Made by a program: the position numbers and the translations under genes
NCBI GenBank assembly: GCA_028291445.1
Contig: JAQGIA010000665.1
Coordinates: forward strand, 1 to 5,573
Direction: 5' to 3'
Source of the DNA: Belnapia sp.
GTDB lineage: Bacteria; Pseudomonadota; Alphaproteobacteria; Acetobacterales; Acetobacteraceae
DNA: 5,573 bases
Notes under the pieces: generated by a model
Seen by the model: the letters and a program-made list of their open reading frames with translations, nothing else
The model's database searches: none
Told to the model about the DNA's origin: nothing
Shown here: piece after piece, positions 1-5,446 of the stretch
Layout of the letters: each line of letters starts with the position of its first letter
How positions within the stretch are numbered: the stretch's first letter is position 1

Positions 1-693
1 CAGCTTGATGGCGCTGGTCGCCAATTGCAGCGGCAGCCGGCCGCCGAGCGCGCCGAGCGACAGCGCCGCACCGACGCAGAGCAGCCCGAGCGCGACCGAG
101 GCCTGTCCGAGCGACTGAAGCAGCGGCTACACGCCGGGCGGCAGGCCGCCCAGCAACGCCACCGCGAAGCCACCGAGGCAGGCCAGCAGCAGCGGGTTCA
201 GCAGCAATTGCCGCAGCACCCGACCGGGCGAGAGGCGCCCGCCGCTGGTGGGGCCGAGGGCGAAGACCAGCGTCGTCAGCGTTTGCACGAAGGGCACGAT
301 GAGGCCGGTGGCGACCGCGCCCAGCGCCGTGCCGCCAGCGCCGAAGACCCCGCCGATGACGGCGAAGCCCATCAGGTTGTTGAAGCGGATGCCGCCCTGG
401 AAGACCGAGGTGGTGCCCGGATGATCCACCCGGAACAACCGGGCGAGGCCGAGGCTGACCGCCGCGCCGGTCAATAGCGTGAGCCAGATGGCCAGACCCA
501 TCTTGCCCAGCGGCAGGGCGGCAAGATCGACCGAGGCGATGGCCGAAAGCAGCAGCGCCGGCATCAGCGCCCAGAAGACCAGCCGCTCGATCCCTGCCCA
601 GACAACGTCCTGCGGCAGCAGGAAGCGCTTCAGCAGCGCGCCGAGCAGCAGCAACCCGAAGGGCGGCACGAAGACATCGAGGTACATGCCCAT
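1..693 (-). pseudogene. AEC-family transporter (auxin efflux carrier type), interrupted by an in-frame stop and cut by the window edge
   Basis: AEC-family permeases are inner-membrane carriers of about 300-320 residues with around ten membrane segments, usually exporting or exchanging small organic anions; the substrate here cannot be told. The open frame from 693 gives 188 residues with hydrophobic segments near residues 7-22, 36-54, 66-87, 104-126, 128-147 and 164-184. Family-like features include the Pro in ALMPALLL (residues 42-49), the RFNN stretch (103-106) and NPLLL (166-170). The frame hits TAG at 127-129. The same frame then stays open for 42 more codons to the edge and still reads like an AEC protein (QSLGQASVALGLLCVGAAL). 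The gene is therefore a nonsense-interrupted or mis-sequenced copy rather than a complete 188-residue protein. ATG at 691-693 or in-frame ATG at 685-687 could start it; no strong Shine-Dalgarno is visible. It begins 9 bases after the stop of the upstream lipoprotein gene, suggesting one operon. Family call sure, inactivation less so. Confidence 0.88.
127..129 (-). other. In-frame amber (TAG) codon inside the AEC transporter gene
   Basis: On the minus strand the codons read GGC GTG TAG CCG CTG CTT CAG. Sense codons on both sides match the transporter family without any frame change. One transition would restore a Trp (TGG) or Gln (CAG) codon, so a single-base substitution or base-call error is the simplest explanation. 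Confidence 0.85.
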
Positions 694-702
694 GCGGGTC
701 GG

Positions 703-1299
703 TCAGGCGCCCCGGTCGGCGGCCGGCTTTCCCGCCGCGGCCGGGACGGCCGGCTTCCTCACAGTGGCCGGGACGGCTGGCTTCCCCGTAGTGGCCGGGA
801 CTATCGGCGGGCGTCGCGGTGCGGCGGCCAATTCGTGCAGGCAATGCGATTCGGTACGCGGCTCCGCGCCGTTGGCCCGGGCCGCGGCATGGCCGACGCG
901 CAGCCGCCCCACCCCGCCCCCGGTCTCGGGGTAGAGCACCAGGTCGAGCGCGCAGGCATCGCCGGCATAGAGCCAGACCTCGGCCTCGCCTTCCGCGCGG
1001 CGCAGCGAAGGCTCGCCAAGCCAGCGGCGCAGCAGGTCCGGCCCGAGGCCGAGCAACTGGGCGGCAGCGGCGGGCCGGCCACCGGGCGCGGCCTCCGGCG
1101 TTGGCGTGGCGAGCAGGATCGGTGCGCTGGGCGGGGCGGTCCGCGAGGCTGGACCGGCCGTCGCCGGCGCCGTCAGGCCAAGCCCGGCGCGGCTGCCTTC
1201 CAGCGCCAGGCGCAGGGCAGCAGCCTGCTCCTCCGCCGCATTGGCGCAGGCACCGAGCGGCCAGGTGGCCAGCAGCAGGGGGAGGAGGCGGGGCGCCAT
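703..1299 (-). CDS. Putative lipoprotein with BamE/SmpA-like core and C-terminal 9-residue repeats
   Basis: A 198-residue protein of no recognised named function. The N-terminus (MAPRLLPLLLATWPLGACAN) is a short signal sequence ending in a possible lipobox LGAC, with Cys18 as the lipidation site; the box is not ideal, so simple secretion is possible. Residues 22-78 are an Ala/Pro-rich linker. Residues 81-155 form the only globular-looking part: LLGLGPDLLRRWLGEP, then EVWLYAGDACALDLVLY. This leucine-glycine-proline followed by tryptophan-x-tyrosine pattern resembles SmpA/OmlA (BamE) type small lipoproteins of alphaproteobacteria; that is an inference from motif shape. Cys116 and Cys153 could form a disulfide in the periplasm. 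The tail holds three near-identical 9-residue units (VPATTGKPA-like), encoded by a 27-bp tandem repeat. A GGAG lies 11 bases before the ATG. The AEC transporter gene starts 9 bases downstream, probably in the same operon. Confidence 0.82.
   Translation of the reverse strand: MAPRLLPLLLATWPLGACANAAEEQAAALRLALEGSRAGLGLTAPATAGPASRTAPPSAPILLATPTPEAAPGGRPAAAAQLLGLGPDLLRRWLGEPSLRRAEGEAEVWLYAGDACALDLVLYPETGGGVGRLRVGHAAARANGAEPRTESHCLHELAAAPRRPPIVPATTGKPAVPATVRKPAVPAAAGKPAADRGA
723..803. repeat. Tandem repeat, three copies of a 27-bp unit
   Basis: Copies at 723-749, 750-776 and 777-803 share the core GGCCGGGAC and a CGGCTT/TGGCTT start. The 27-bp period keeps the reading frame and encodes the Pro/Ala/Lys-rich 9-residue units at the C-terminus of the putative lipoprotein. 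Copies differ at several positions, so this is an ageing rather than freshly expanded array. Confidence 0.85.
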
Positions 1300-1333
1300 G
1301 GGGGCGCTGGCTCCGGGACGGCTTGCGATGGAA

Positions 1334-1355
1334 CCCGTCGCCGGATGGCGACGGG
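1334..1355. repeat. Perfect inverted repeat (9-bp arms, 4-base loop) between bactofilin and lipoprotein genes
   Basis: CCCGTCGCC at 1334-1342 pairs exactly with GGCGACGGG at 1347-1355 around GGAT. It lies 34 bases before the lipoprotein start and downstream of the bactofilin terminator hairpin. There is no T-run on either side, so it could be an operator, an mRNA leader hairpin of the lipoprotein operon, or an auxiliary terminator element. Confidence 0.6.
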
Positions 1356-1377
1356 GTGGGTGGCGACCTGCCGCTGG

Positions 1378-1399
1378 AAAGGCCCTCCTGGGGAGGGCC
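1378..1399 (-). terminator. Probable intrinsic terminator of the bactofilin gene
   Basis: On the minus strand GGCCCTCC, loop CCA, GGAGGGCC forms a perfect 8-bp GC-rich stem (1399-1381) followed by TTT (1380-1378). It begins 7 bases after the bactofilin stop codon. The T-run is short, so termination may be partial. Confidence 0.68.
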
Positions 1400-1406
1400 C
1401 TGCCGG

Positions 1407-2054
1407 TCAGGCCTCGGCCGGGACCGAGACGCGCGGCACGACCGGCGCGGCGCCCTCGTTCAGCATTTCCATGCGGCCGGAGATCTGGCCACCTTCCTCG
1501 ACCGACAGCTTGCGGTAGCGGGCGGTGCCGTTGACCTTGCCGGTGCCGCGGATGATCAGCGAGCCACGCGCGGTCACGGTGCCGTCGAACAGGCCGGCGA
1601 TCTCGGCATCCTCGACCTGGACCTCGCCGCGGAACACGCCGGTCGGCGCGACGAAAAGCTCGGCGGCCTGGATCATCTCCGATTCGACGGTGCCCTCGAC
1701 CACCAGCCGCTCGGCATCGGTCACCGTGCCCTGCAGGCTGATGCCACGGCCGACCACCAGGGTGCGGCGCTCGGCGGCATCCGGACGGCCCTGCGGGCGG
1801 GCCGGCACGCCCATGGCGGCAGGCGCCGCGGGGCGGGGTGCCAGCGAGGGGTTGGCGGGGGCGGCGGTCGGCTTGGGGGCCATCGACATCATCGGCGTAT
1901 CCTTCGGAGCTGGGCGGTAGGGTGGGACGCCGATATCGGCGTCGCGTGCGGCGGCCGAGGGAATGCCGGGGCCCGCGGCAGGCGCCTGGCCCGACCCCGG
2001 ATCACTGGTTGGCAAGGCCGGCCCGTCGTCTCGCTTGCGGCCAAAAATGGCCAT
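1407..2054 (-). CDS. Bactofilin family polymer-forming cytoskeletal protein
   Basis: Bactofilins polymerise without nucleotide into filaments or patches at the inner face of the cytoplasmic membrane and act as scaffolds in cell shape, stalk or polar organisation. This 215-residue protein has a disordered Pro/Ala-rich N-terminal region (about 10-92) and a right-handed beta-helix bactofilin domain (about 97-197), seen as regularly spaced short strands: TLVVGRGISLQGTV, RLVVEGTVES, LFVAPTGVFRGEV, EIAGLFDGTV, SLIIRGTGKVNGTARY, KLSVEEGGQISGRM. A short tail follows. The extreme N-terminus MAIFGRKR (hydrophobic, then basic) fits the membrane-binding N-terminal peptide described for other bactofilins. 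The ATG at 2054 is chosen because AAGGGG stands 7 bases before it on the minus strand and this peptide is retained; the internal Met55 is unlikely. Upstream lies a 15-bp palindrome, downstream a hairpin terminator. No peptidase or other known bactofilin partner is adjacent. Confidence 0.95.
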   Translation of the reverse strand: MAIFGRKRDDGPALPTSDPGSGQAPAAGPGIPSAAARDADIGVPPYRPAPKDTPMMSMAPKPTAAPANPSLAPRPAAPAAMGVPARPQGRPDAAERRTLVVGRGISLQGTVTDAERLVVEGTVESEMIQAAELFVAPTGVFRGEVQVEDAEIAGLFDGTVTARGSLIIRGTGKVNGTARYRKLSVEEGGQISGRMEMLNEGAAPVVPRVSVPAEA

Positions 2055-2082
2055 GCTGATTCCCCTTCACAGCGGCGCATCC

Positions 2083-2097
2083 ATTGCACCGTGCAAT
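2083..2097. promoter_or_regulatory. 15-bp palindrome upstream of bactofilin, candidate operator
   Basis: ATTGCACCGTGCAAT is a perfect palindrome with 7-bp arms around one central base. Its near edge is 28 bases before the bactofilin ATG, where a promoter or early leader would sit. It stands out as AT-containing sequence in a GC-rich background. The cognate regulator is unknown, and I could not identify convincing -35/-10 boxes around it. Confidence 0.45.
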
Positions 2098-2199
2098 CCC
2101 GACACCGGCTTGACCCAAGGCATCGGGCTAACACGGCGGGTCGCGGCGACACAACCGGGCGTCTGGTTTCCAATGCCGAATTCCGGCGCTGTTGCGGTT

Positions 2200-2913
2200 T
2201 CATACCTGTTGCGCGGGCGGCATTCCCTGCTTCGGGTTGATGGTCGTGGCTTGGCCCTGCCCTTGGCCACGGTGCAGCAGGTGGGTCATCGCGGCGGTGC
2301 CCAGCACCGGCACCAGCAGGTTCAGCCCGGGCACCAGGGACAGCGCCGCCATGATGGCGCCGATGCCCAGCACCGGCACCTCCCGCCGCCAGCGCAGGAC
2401 GCGGGCGGGCGCCACTGCCATCCGGCGCTGCGCCACACCCTCGAACAGCCCATGGCCGAGGGCGACGCTCGAGATCAGCCACAGCACCACGGCGCCCACC
2501 ATGGGGGCGAACAGCAACAGGGGCAGCGCCAGCAGGGCGAGGCCGCCGGTCTTCAGTGCGAAGCCGAGGTTGAACCGGATCTGGGCCAGCAGGCTGGCGC
2601 CCTGGGCCGGCGGCAGATGCGGATAGAAGCGCCGCTCCACCGCCGCGGCCACGGAATCGAGGAACAGCCCCGCCAGGCCCAGCATCACCGGCACGAAGAG
2701 CCAGATCGCCAGGGCCAGCACCAGCACCCCGCCGAGCGCCGCGGCGAGGCCGGCGAGCCAGCCATCCCCGCCGGCCAGGCCGCCGACCGCCCAGGCGGCA
2801 GCGGCGGCAAGTCCCAGGAAGGCCAGCAACGCGGCGCCGAAAGCCTTGGCCAGGGGGCCGATGAAGGCGGGGTCGCCCAGTTGGCGAAGTGCGAGGAAGC
2901 AAGCGGAAACCAT
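2200..2913 (-). CDS. EI24 domain (CysZ-like) integral membrane protein
   Basis: A 237-residue polytopic membrane protein of the EI24/CysZ superfamily. CysZ of enterobacteria takes part in sulfate uptake; alphaproteobacterial members are mostly uncharacterised, so sulfate transport should not be assumed. It opens with MVSACFLALRQLGDPAF, the amphipathic start usual in this family. Long hydrophobic segments follow at about residues 22-45, 53-84, 122-152 and 180-205. The final segment LVPGLNLLVPVLGTAAMTHL is the most family-like motif. The C-terminal 22 residues are polar and Gln-rich (GQGQGQ). The start at 2913 is preferred over the ATG at 3024: GAGGG lies 9 bases before it and the longer version only adds an uncharged-to-basic tail with no family look. 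It is divergent from the kinase gene and lies 145 bases upstream of bactofilin in the same direction, so they may or may not share a transcript. Confidence 0.85.
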   Translation of the reverse strand: MVSACFLALRQLGDPAFIGPLAKAFGAALLAFLGLAAAAAWAVGGLAGGDGWLAGLAAALGGVLVLALAIWLFVPVMLGLAGLFLDSVAAAVERRFYPHLPPAQGASLLAQIRFNLGFALKTGGLALLALPLLLFAPMVGAVVLWLISSVALGHGLFEGVAQRRMAVAPARVLRWRREVPVLGIGAIMAALSLVPGLNLLVPVLGTAAMTHLLHRGQGQGQATTINPKQGMPPAQQV

Positions 2914-3041
2914 GTGGCGGAACCCTCTGTGGTTGCGGCCGGCGGGGGCGGGGGCTATCCCGGCGATCCAAGCGCCATTCGCCGCGCCACCTGGCCGGAA
3001 CCAGTCAGCCGGACGCAACCGCACAAGAGGTCTTCCGTTCC
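2914..3041. other. Divergent intergenic region between the EI24 protein and the PfkB kinase
   Basis: These 128 bases separate two genes reading away from each other, so promoters for both must lie here or in the flanking coding ends. The ribosome binding sites are visible: GAGGG for the leftward gene, and AAGAGG at 3025-3030, 11 bases before the kinase ATG. No convincing sigma-70-like -35/-10 pair and no clear operator is seen. Confidence 0.6.
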
Positions 3042-4082
3042 ATGAGCGAGCCCACCCTCGACATTCTCGGCATCGGCAACGCCATCGTCGATGTGCTGGC
3101 CCGCGCCGACGACGACTTCCTGGTGACCCATGGCCTCGACAAGGGCGGCATGCGGCTGGTGGACGCCGGGGAGGCGGACAAGCTCTATGGCGTGATGGGC
3201 CCCGGCGTCGAAAGCTCGGGCGGCTCGGCCGGCAATACCTGCGCGGTGGCCGCGGCGTTGGGCGCCAAGGTCGGTTTCCTCGGCAAGGTGGCGGACGACC
3301 AGCTCGGCCGGGTCTTCGCGCATGACATCCGTGCCGCCGGCGTGCATTTCCCGACTGCCCCGCTGGACGGCGAGGCGGCGGCGGCGACCCCCACCGCCCG
3401 CTGCCTGATCCTGGTGACGCCGGATGCGCAGCGGACGATGAACACCTTCCTCGGCGCCTGCGTGACCTTCTCCGCCGCCGACGTGGACCCGGACGAGGTG
3501 GCGCGGGCCAAGGTGGTCTATCTCGAAGGCTATCTGTTCGACCCGCCGGCGGCGCAGGAGGCCTTCTTCGAGGCCTCCGACGCCGCGCATGCGGCGGGCC
3601 GGCTGGTGGCGCTGAGCCTCTCGGACGCTTTCTGCGTGGAGCGCCACCGCGCCGCCTTCCGCCGCTTCCTGCGGGAGGAGACCGATATCCTCTTCGCCAA
3701 CGAGAGCGAGATCCTTTCGCTGTACCAGACCGACGACTTCGAGACGGCGGCGACGCTGGTCCGCCAGGATGTCGGCATGGCGGCGCTGACCCGCGGCGAG
3801 AAGGGCAGCGTCGTCATCGCCGGCGAGGAGCGGCACGAGATCGCCGCCGTGCCGACCGAGGTGGTCGATACCACCGGCGCCGGCGATGCCTATGCCGCCG
3901 GCTTCCTTGCGGCGCTGACCCAGAAGCTGCCGCTGGTCGATTGCGGCCGCTGGGGCGCGATCGCCGCGGCCGAGGTGATTTCCCATTTCGGCGCGCGGCC
4001 CCTGGCGAACCTCAAGGCGCTGGTGGCCGTGCCGGAGAACCCGCTGCTGGGGAACCCCCCCGTCGCCTCCGTGTTGGGCTGA
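3042..4082 (+). CDS. PfkB-family carbohydrate kinase, probable adenosine kinase
   Basis: A 346-residue cytoplasmic kinase of the ribokinase/PfkB fold. The closest functional type is adenosine kinase, which phosphorylates adenosine to AMP with ATP in purine salvage; the N-terminal lay-out ILGIGNAIVDVLARADDDFL is typical of the adenosine-kinase-annotated alphaproteobacterial group. PfkB signature 1 is seen as GGSAGNTCAVAAALGA (residues 60-75) followed by KVGFLGKV. The lid/nucleoside part spans about 100-160. NESE (220-223) is the NxxE metal-binding motif. Signature 2, DTTGAGDAYAAGFLAAL, starts at 276; Gly279-Ala-Gly forms the anion hole and Asp282 is the expected catalytic base. All key residues are intact and the length is normal. 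The ATG at 3042 is chosen because AAGAGG precedes it and the family N-terminus begins there; upstream in-frame sequence looks non-coding. Substrate could instead be another nucleoside or sugar. The secreted-protein gene follows 112 bases downstream. Confidence 0.94.
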   Translation: MSEPTLDILGIGNAIVDVLARADDDFLVTHGLDKGGMRLVDAGEADKLYGVMGPGVESSGGSAGNTCAVAAALGAKVGFLGKVADDQLGRVFAHDIRAAGVHFPTAPLDGEAAAATPTARCLILVTPDAQRTMNTFLGACVTFSAADVDPDEVARAKVVYLEGYLFDPPAAQEAFFEASDAAHAAGRLVALSLSDAFCVERHRAAFRRFLREETDILFANESEILSLYQTDDFETAATLVRQDVGMAALTRGEKGSVVIAGEERHEIAAVPTEVVDTTGAGDAYAAGFLAALTQKLPLVDCGRWGAIAAAEVISHFGARPLANLKALVAVPENPLLGNPPVASVLG

Positions 4083-4098
4083 GACAGGCCGCGTCCCG

Positions 4099-4125
4099 GC
4101 CCGCGGCGGAGCATCGCCGGCGGGC
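4099..4125 (+). other. GC-rich hairpin after the kinase gene
   Basis: GCCCGCGGCG (4099-4108) pairs with CGCC-G-GCGGGC (4115-4125) around GAGCAT, giving a 10-bp stem with one bulged base. It starts 16 bases after the kinase stop. No T-run follows, so it may stabilise the mRNA end or act as a weak or Rho-assisted terminator instead of a full intrinsic terminator. A second smaller hairpin, GGCCGG/CCGGCC, sits at 4136-4153. Confidence 0.4.
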
Positions 4126-4194
4126 GGCACGCCAAGGCCGGAATGCCCCGGCCGGAGCCTCTCTCCTGGGCCGGTGGCCCCAAGGAGACGCCGC

Positions 4195-5217
4195 ATGAAT
4201 CAATCCCTGAACAAGTCCCGCCTGCTCGCCTCGACGCTCGGGCTGGCGCTGCTCGCCGGACCGGCCTTCCTGGGCCAGGCACTCGTGGGGCAGGCTTGGG
4301 CCCAGCAGGCCGATGCGCCGCTGCGGCGGAACACGCCGATGCCGGCCCCAGGCCAGGGCATGACAGGCCAGGGCACGACAGGCCAGGGCATGAGCGGAGC
4401 GCCTGGCGCGGCCCATGGCGCCGGGATGCACCGTCATCACCACGCCGGCGCTCATGAAGGCGGTCCCCGCGCCGAGCGGCGGGCGATGCGTGCGGCCAAC
4501 CGGGAGGATGCCGGCGAGTTGGTGCAGGCGGCGAGCGCCGCGCTGCGGGCCGGCCGCACCGCCCAGGCGACCGATCTGCTGGAGCAGAGCGAGACCCGGT
4601 TGCTGACCCGCGCGGCGCCGGCTTCCCGGGCCGACCAGCCGGCGAGCGGCCCCGTGCTGGATCGGCTGGCGGCGGCGCGCGGCGCCATCCGCGACCGTGA
4701 CCGTGCCGCTGCGCTGCGCGAGATGGACCAGGCGCTGGCAGGCCTGCGGATGGCGGGCGGCCCGATGGGCGGCCCCATGGGCAGCGATACGGCGACCGGG
4801 GCCGATGCCGTGGGTATCATGCCGGCCGAGGGCTCCGGCTGGGGTGCCGGCAGGATGCGCGACGGCGGTCCGGCCGGCACGTCGATGAGCCGGGCGGATC
4901 ACATCATCCGGGTGCAGTCCAGCGGCTCGGGCGGGCTGAGCGGCTCGACTCCCGGCTCGCCGGGCGCCGGCAATCCGGGCAGCACGCCGAGCACCGGCAT
5001 GGGCACGACCACGCAGCCGTCCCAAGGCAGCGCGAGCCCCGGCAGCGCAAGCCCCGGCGGCCGGTCGGGCATGGGCTCCCCCGGCGTGGGTGCGCCGCCG
5101 CCAGGTGCCGGCGCGCCGATGCAGGGTGGCAACGCCGGGGTAGGTACCGGTACCGGCACAATCCGTCCGGGCAGCACCCCGAGCGGCGGCGGCACCGGCA
5201 GTAACCCGAGCCGCTAA
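4195..5217 (+). CDS. Secreted or periplasmic Gly/Pro/Ser-rich protein of unknown function
   Basis: I do not recognise this 340-residue protein. A clear Sec signal peptide covers residues 1-36 (basic start, hydrophobic core LASTLGLALLAGPAFLG, cleavage after AWA before QQ). Next comes a short Gly-Gln repeat region (53-67), then a His cluster MHRHHHAGAH (78-87) that could bind metal ions. Residues about 91-186 are Ala/Arg/Leu-rich and predicted helical; two similar segments, ELVQAASAALRAGRTAQATDLLEQSE and VLDRLAAARGAIRDRDRAAALREMDQAL, look like paired helices of a TPR-like or four-helix type. From about 187 to the end the chain is low-complexity Gly/Ser/Pro/Thr/Met with GSASPGSASPGG repeats and no cysteines, probably disordered. 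The start at 4195 is fixed by AAGGAG seven bases upstream and by the signal peptide. It could ride on the kinase transcript or have its own promoter within the 112-base gap. A strong terminator follows at 5269-5315. Confidence 0.85.
   Translation: MNQSLNKSRLLASTLGLALLAGPAFLGQALVGQAWAQQADAPLRRNTPMPAPGQGMTGQGTTGQGMSGAPGAAHGAGMHRHHHAGAHEGGPRAERRAMRAANREDAGELVQAASAALRAGRTAQATDLLEQSETRLLTRAAPASRADQPASGPVLDRLAAARGAIRDRDRAAALREMDQALAGLRMAGGPMGGPMGSDTATGADAVGIMPAEGSGWGAGRMRDGGPAGTSMSRADHIIRVQSSGSGGLSGSTPGSPGAGNPGSTPSTGMGTTTQPSQGSASPGSASPGGRSGMGSPGVGAPPPGAGAPMQGGNAGVGTGTGTIRPGSTPSGGGTGSNPSR
4351..4395. repeat. Three tandem copies of a 15-bp unit in the secreted-protein gene
   Basis: Copies at 4351-4365, 4366-4380 and 4381-4395 follow the pattern GGCCAGGGCATGACA with one or two mismatches. 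They encode the (G-Q-G-M/T-T/S) pentapeptides just after the signal peptide. The near identity at DNA level suggests recent slippage expansion. Confidence 0.8.
5026..5055. repeat. Direct repeat, two copies of a 15-bp unit
   Basis: GGCAGCGCGAGCCCC at 5026-5040 is repeated at 5041-5055 with one change. It encodes GSASP twice in the low-complexity tail of the secreted protein. Confidence 0.75.
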
Positions 5218-5230
5218 GCCCTTCGTCCAG

Positions 5231-5260
5231 CGGCGTTTCTTCCATCCGGGGGAAGCGCCG
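5231..5260 (+). other. Imperfect hairpin just after the secreted-protein gene
   Basis: CGGCG (5231-5235) pairs with CGCCG (5256-5260) and CTTCC (5239-5243) pairs with GGAAG (5251-5255), with a TTT bulge on one side. No T-run follows, so it is more likely a 3' end stabilising structure than a terminator. Confidence 0.35.
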
Positions 5261-5268
5261 CATGCAAG

Positions 5269-5315
5269 GCGAGCGCACGGCGCATGACTAAACCGCATGT
5301 GGCGCTCGCTTTTTT
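5269..5315 (+). terminator. Intrinsic terminator downstream of the secreted-protein gene
   Basis: GCGAGCGC (5269-5276) pairs perfectly with GCGCTCGC (5302-5309); an inner stem CGCATG/CATGTG (5281-5286 with 5296-5301) extends the structure past a four-base bulge. Six T residues follow at 5310-5315. It ends the transcript of the secreted protein, and possibly that of the kinase. Confidence 0.85.
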
Positions 5316-5364
5316 CGCAGCAAACCCTTATGTGTGCGCTGCAACAAGCCGCCTGCCTGCTCTG

Positions 5365-5410
5365 CCCGACCCCCGACCGCGTTCAAAACGCAGGGTTGGG
5401 GTCGGGTTTT
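5365..5410 (+). terminator. Second terminator-type hairpin, 36 bases before typA
   Basis: CCCGACCCC (5365-5373) pairs perfectly with GGGGTCGGG (5398-5406), and an inner stem GCGTT/AACGC (5379-5383 with 5387-5391) closes on a CAA loop. TTTT follows at once (5407-5410), then GCTTTGCTTT. It may back up the first terminator, end an unseen short RNA, or act as a leader attenuator of typA, since too little room remains between it and the typA start for a complete promoter and leader. Confidence 0.78.
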
Positions 5411-5446
5411 GCTTTGCTTTGCGGCCGCATGAAGCAAGGCCCCCTT

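Noticed and set aside
2109..2136. TTGACC at 2110 as a plus-strand promoter -35 box
   Set aside because: No acceptable -10 box lies 16-18 bases downstream and no plus-strand gene follows.
819..2240. Long plus-strand open frame of 473 codons across the lipoprotein and bactofilin genes
   Set aside because: It crosses two minus-strand genes, their terminator and an intergenic region, and reads as low-complexity Arg/Gly/Ala.
1889..2971. Minus-strand open frame of 360 codons overlapping EI24 and bactofilin
   Set aside because: It is a shifted frame of the same strand; the EI24 frame has membrane segments and the bactofilin frame has the beta-helix pattern.
2914..3024. Longer start for the EI24 protein at 3024
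   Set aside because: The added 37 residues do not look like the family, and the start at 2913 has a GAGGG ribosome binding site and the usual N-terminus.
2955..4196. Long minus-strand open frame (over 400 codons) opposite the kinase gene
   Set aside because: Its product is Arg/Gly/His-rich with no domain, while the plus strand carries intact PfkB motifs; it is a by-product of high GC content.
4351..4395. Short 15-bp repeats as a CRISPR-like or regulatory array
   Set aside because: Units are contiguous without spacers and in frame, encoding a simple pentapeptide repeat.
4012..5298. Long minus-strand open frame opposite the secreted-protein gene
   Set aside because: Composition is Ala/Arg/Gly-rich noise; the plus-strand frame has a ribosome binding site, signal peptide and terminator.
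5429..5446. Upstream in-frame ATG for typA
   Set aside because: No Shine-Dalgarno precedes it, whereas AAGG is well placed for the ATG at 5447, which also gives the usual family N-terminus.
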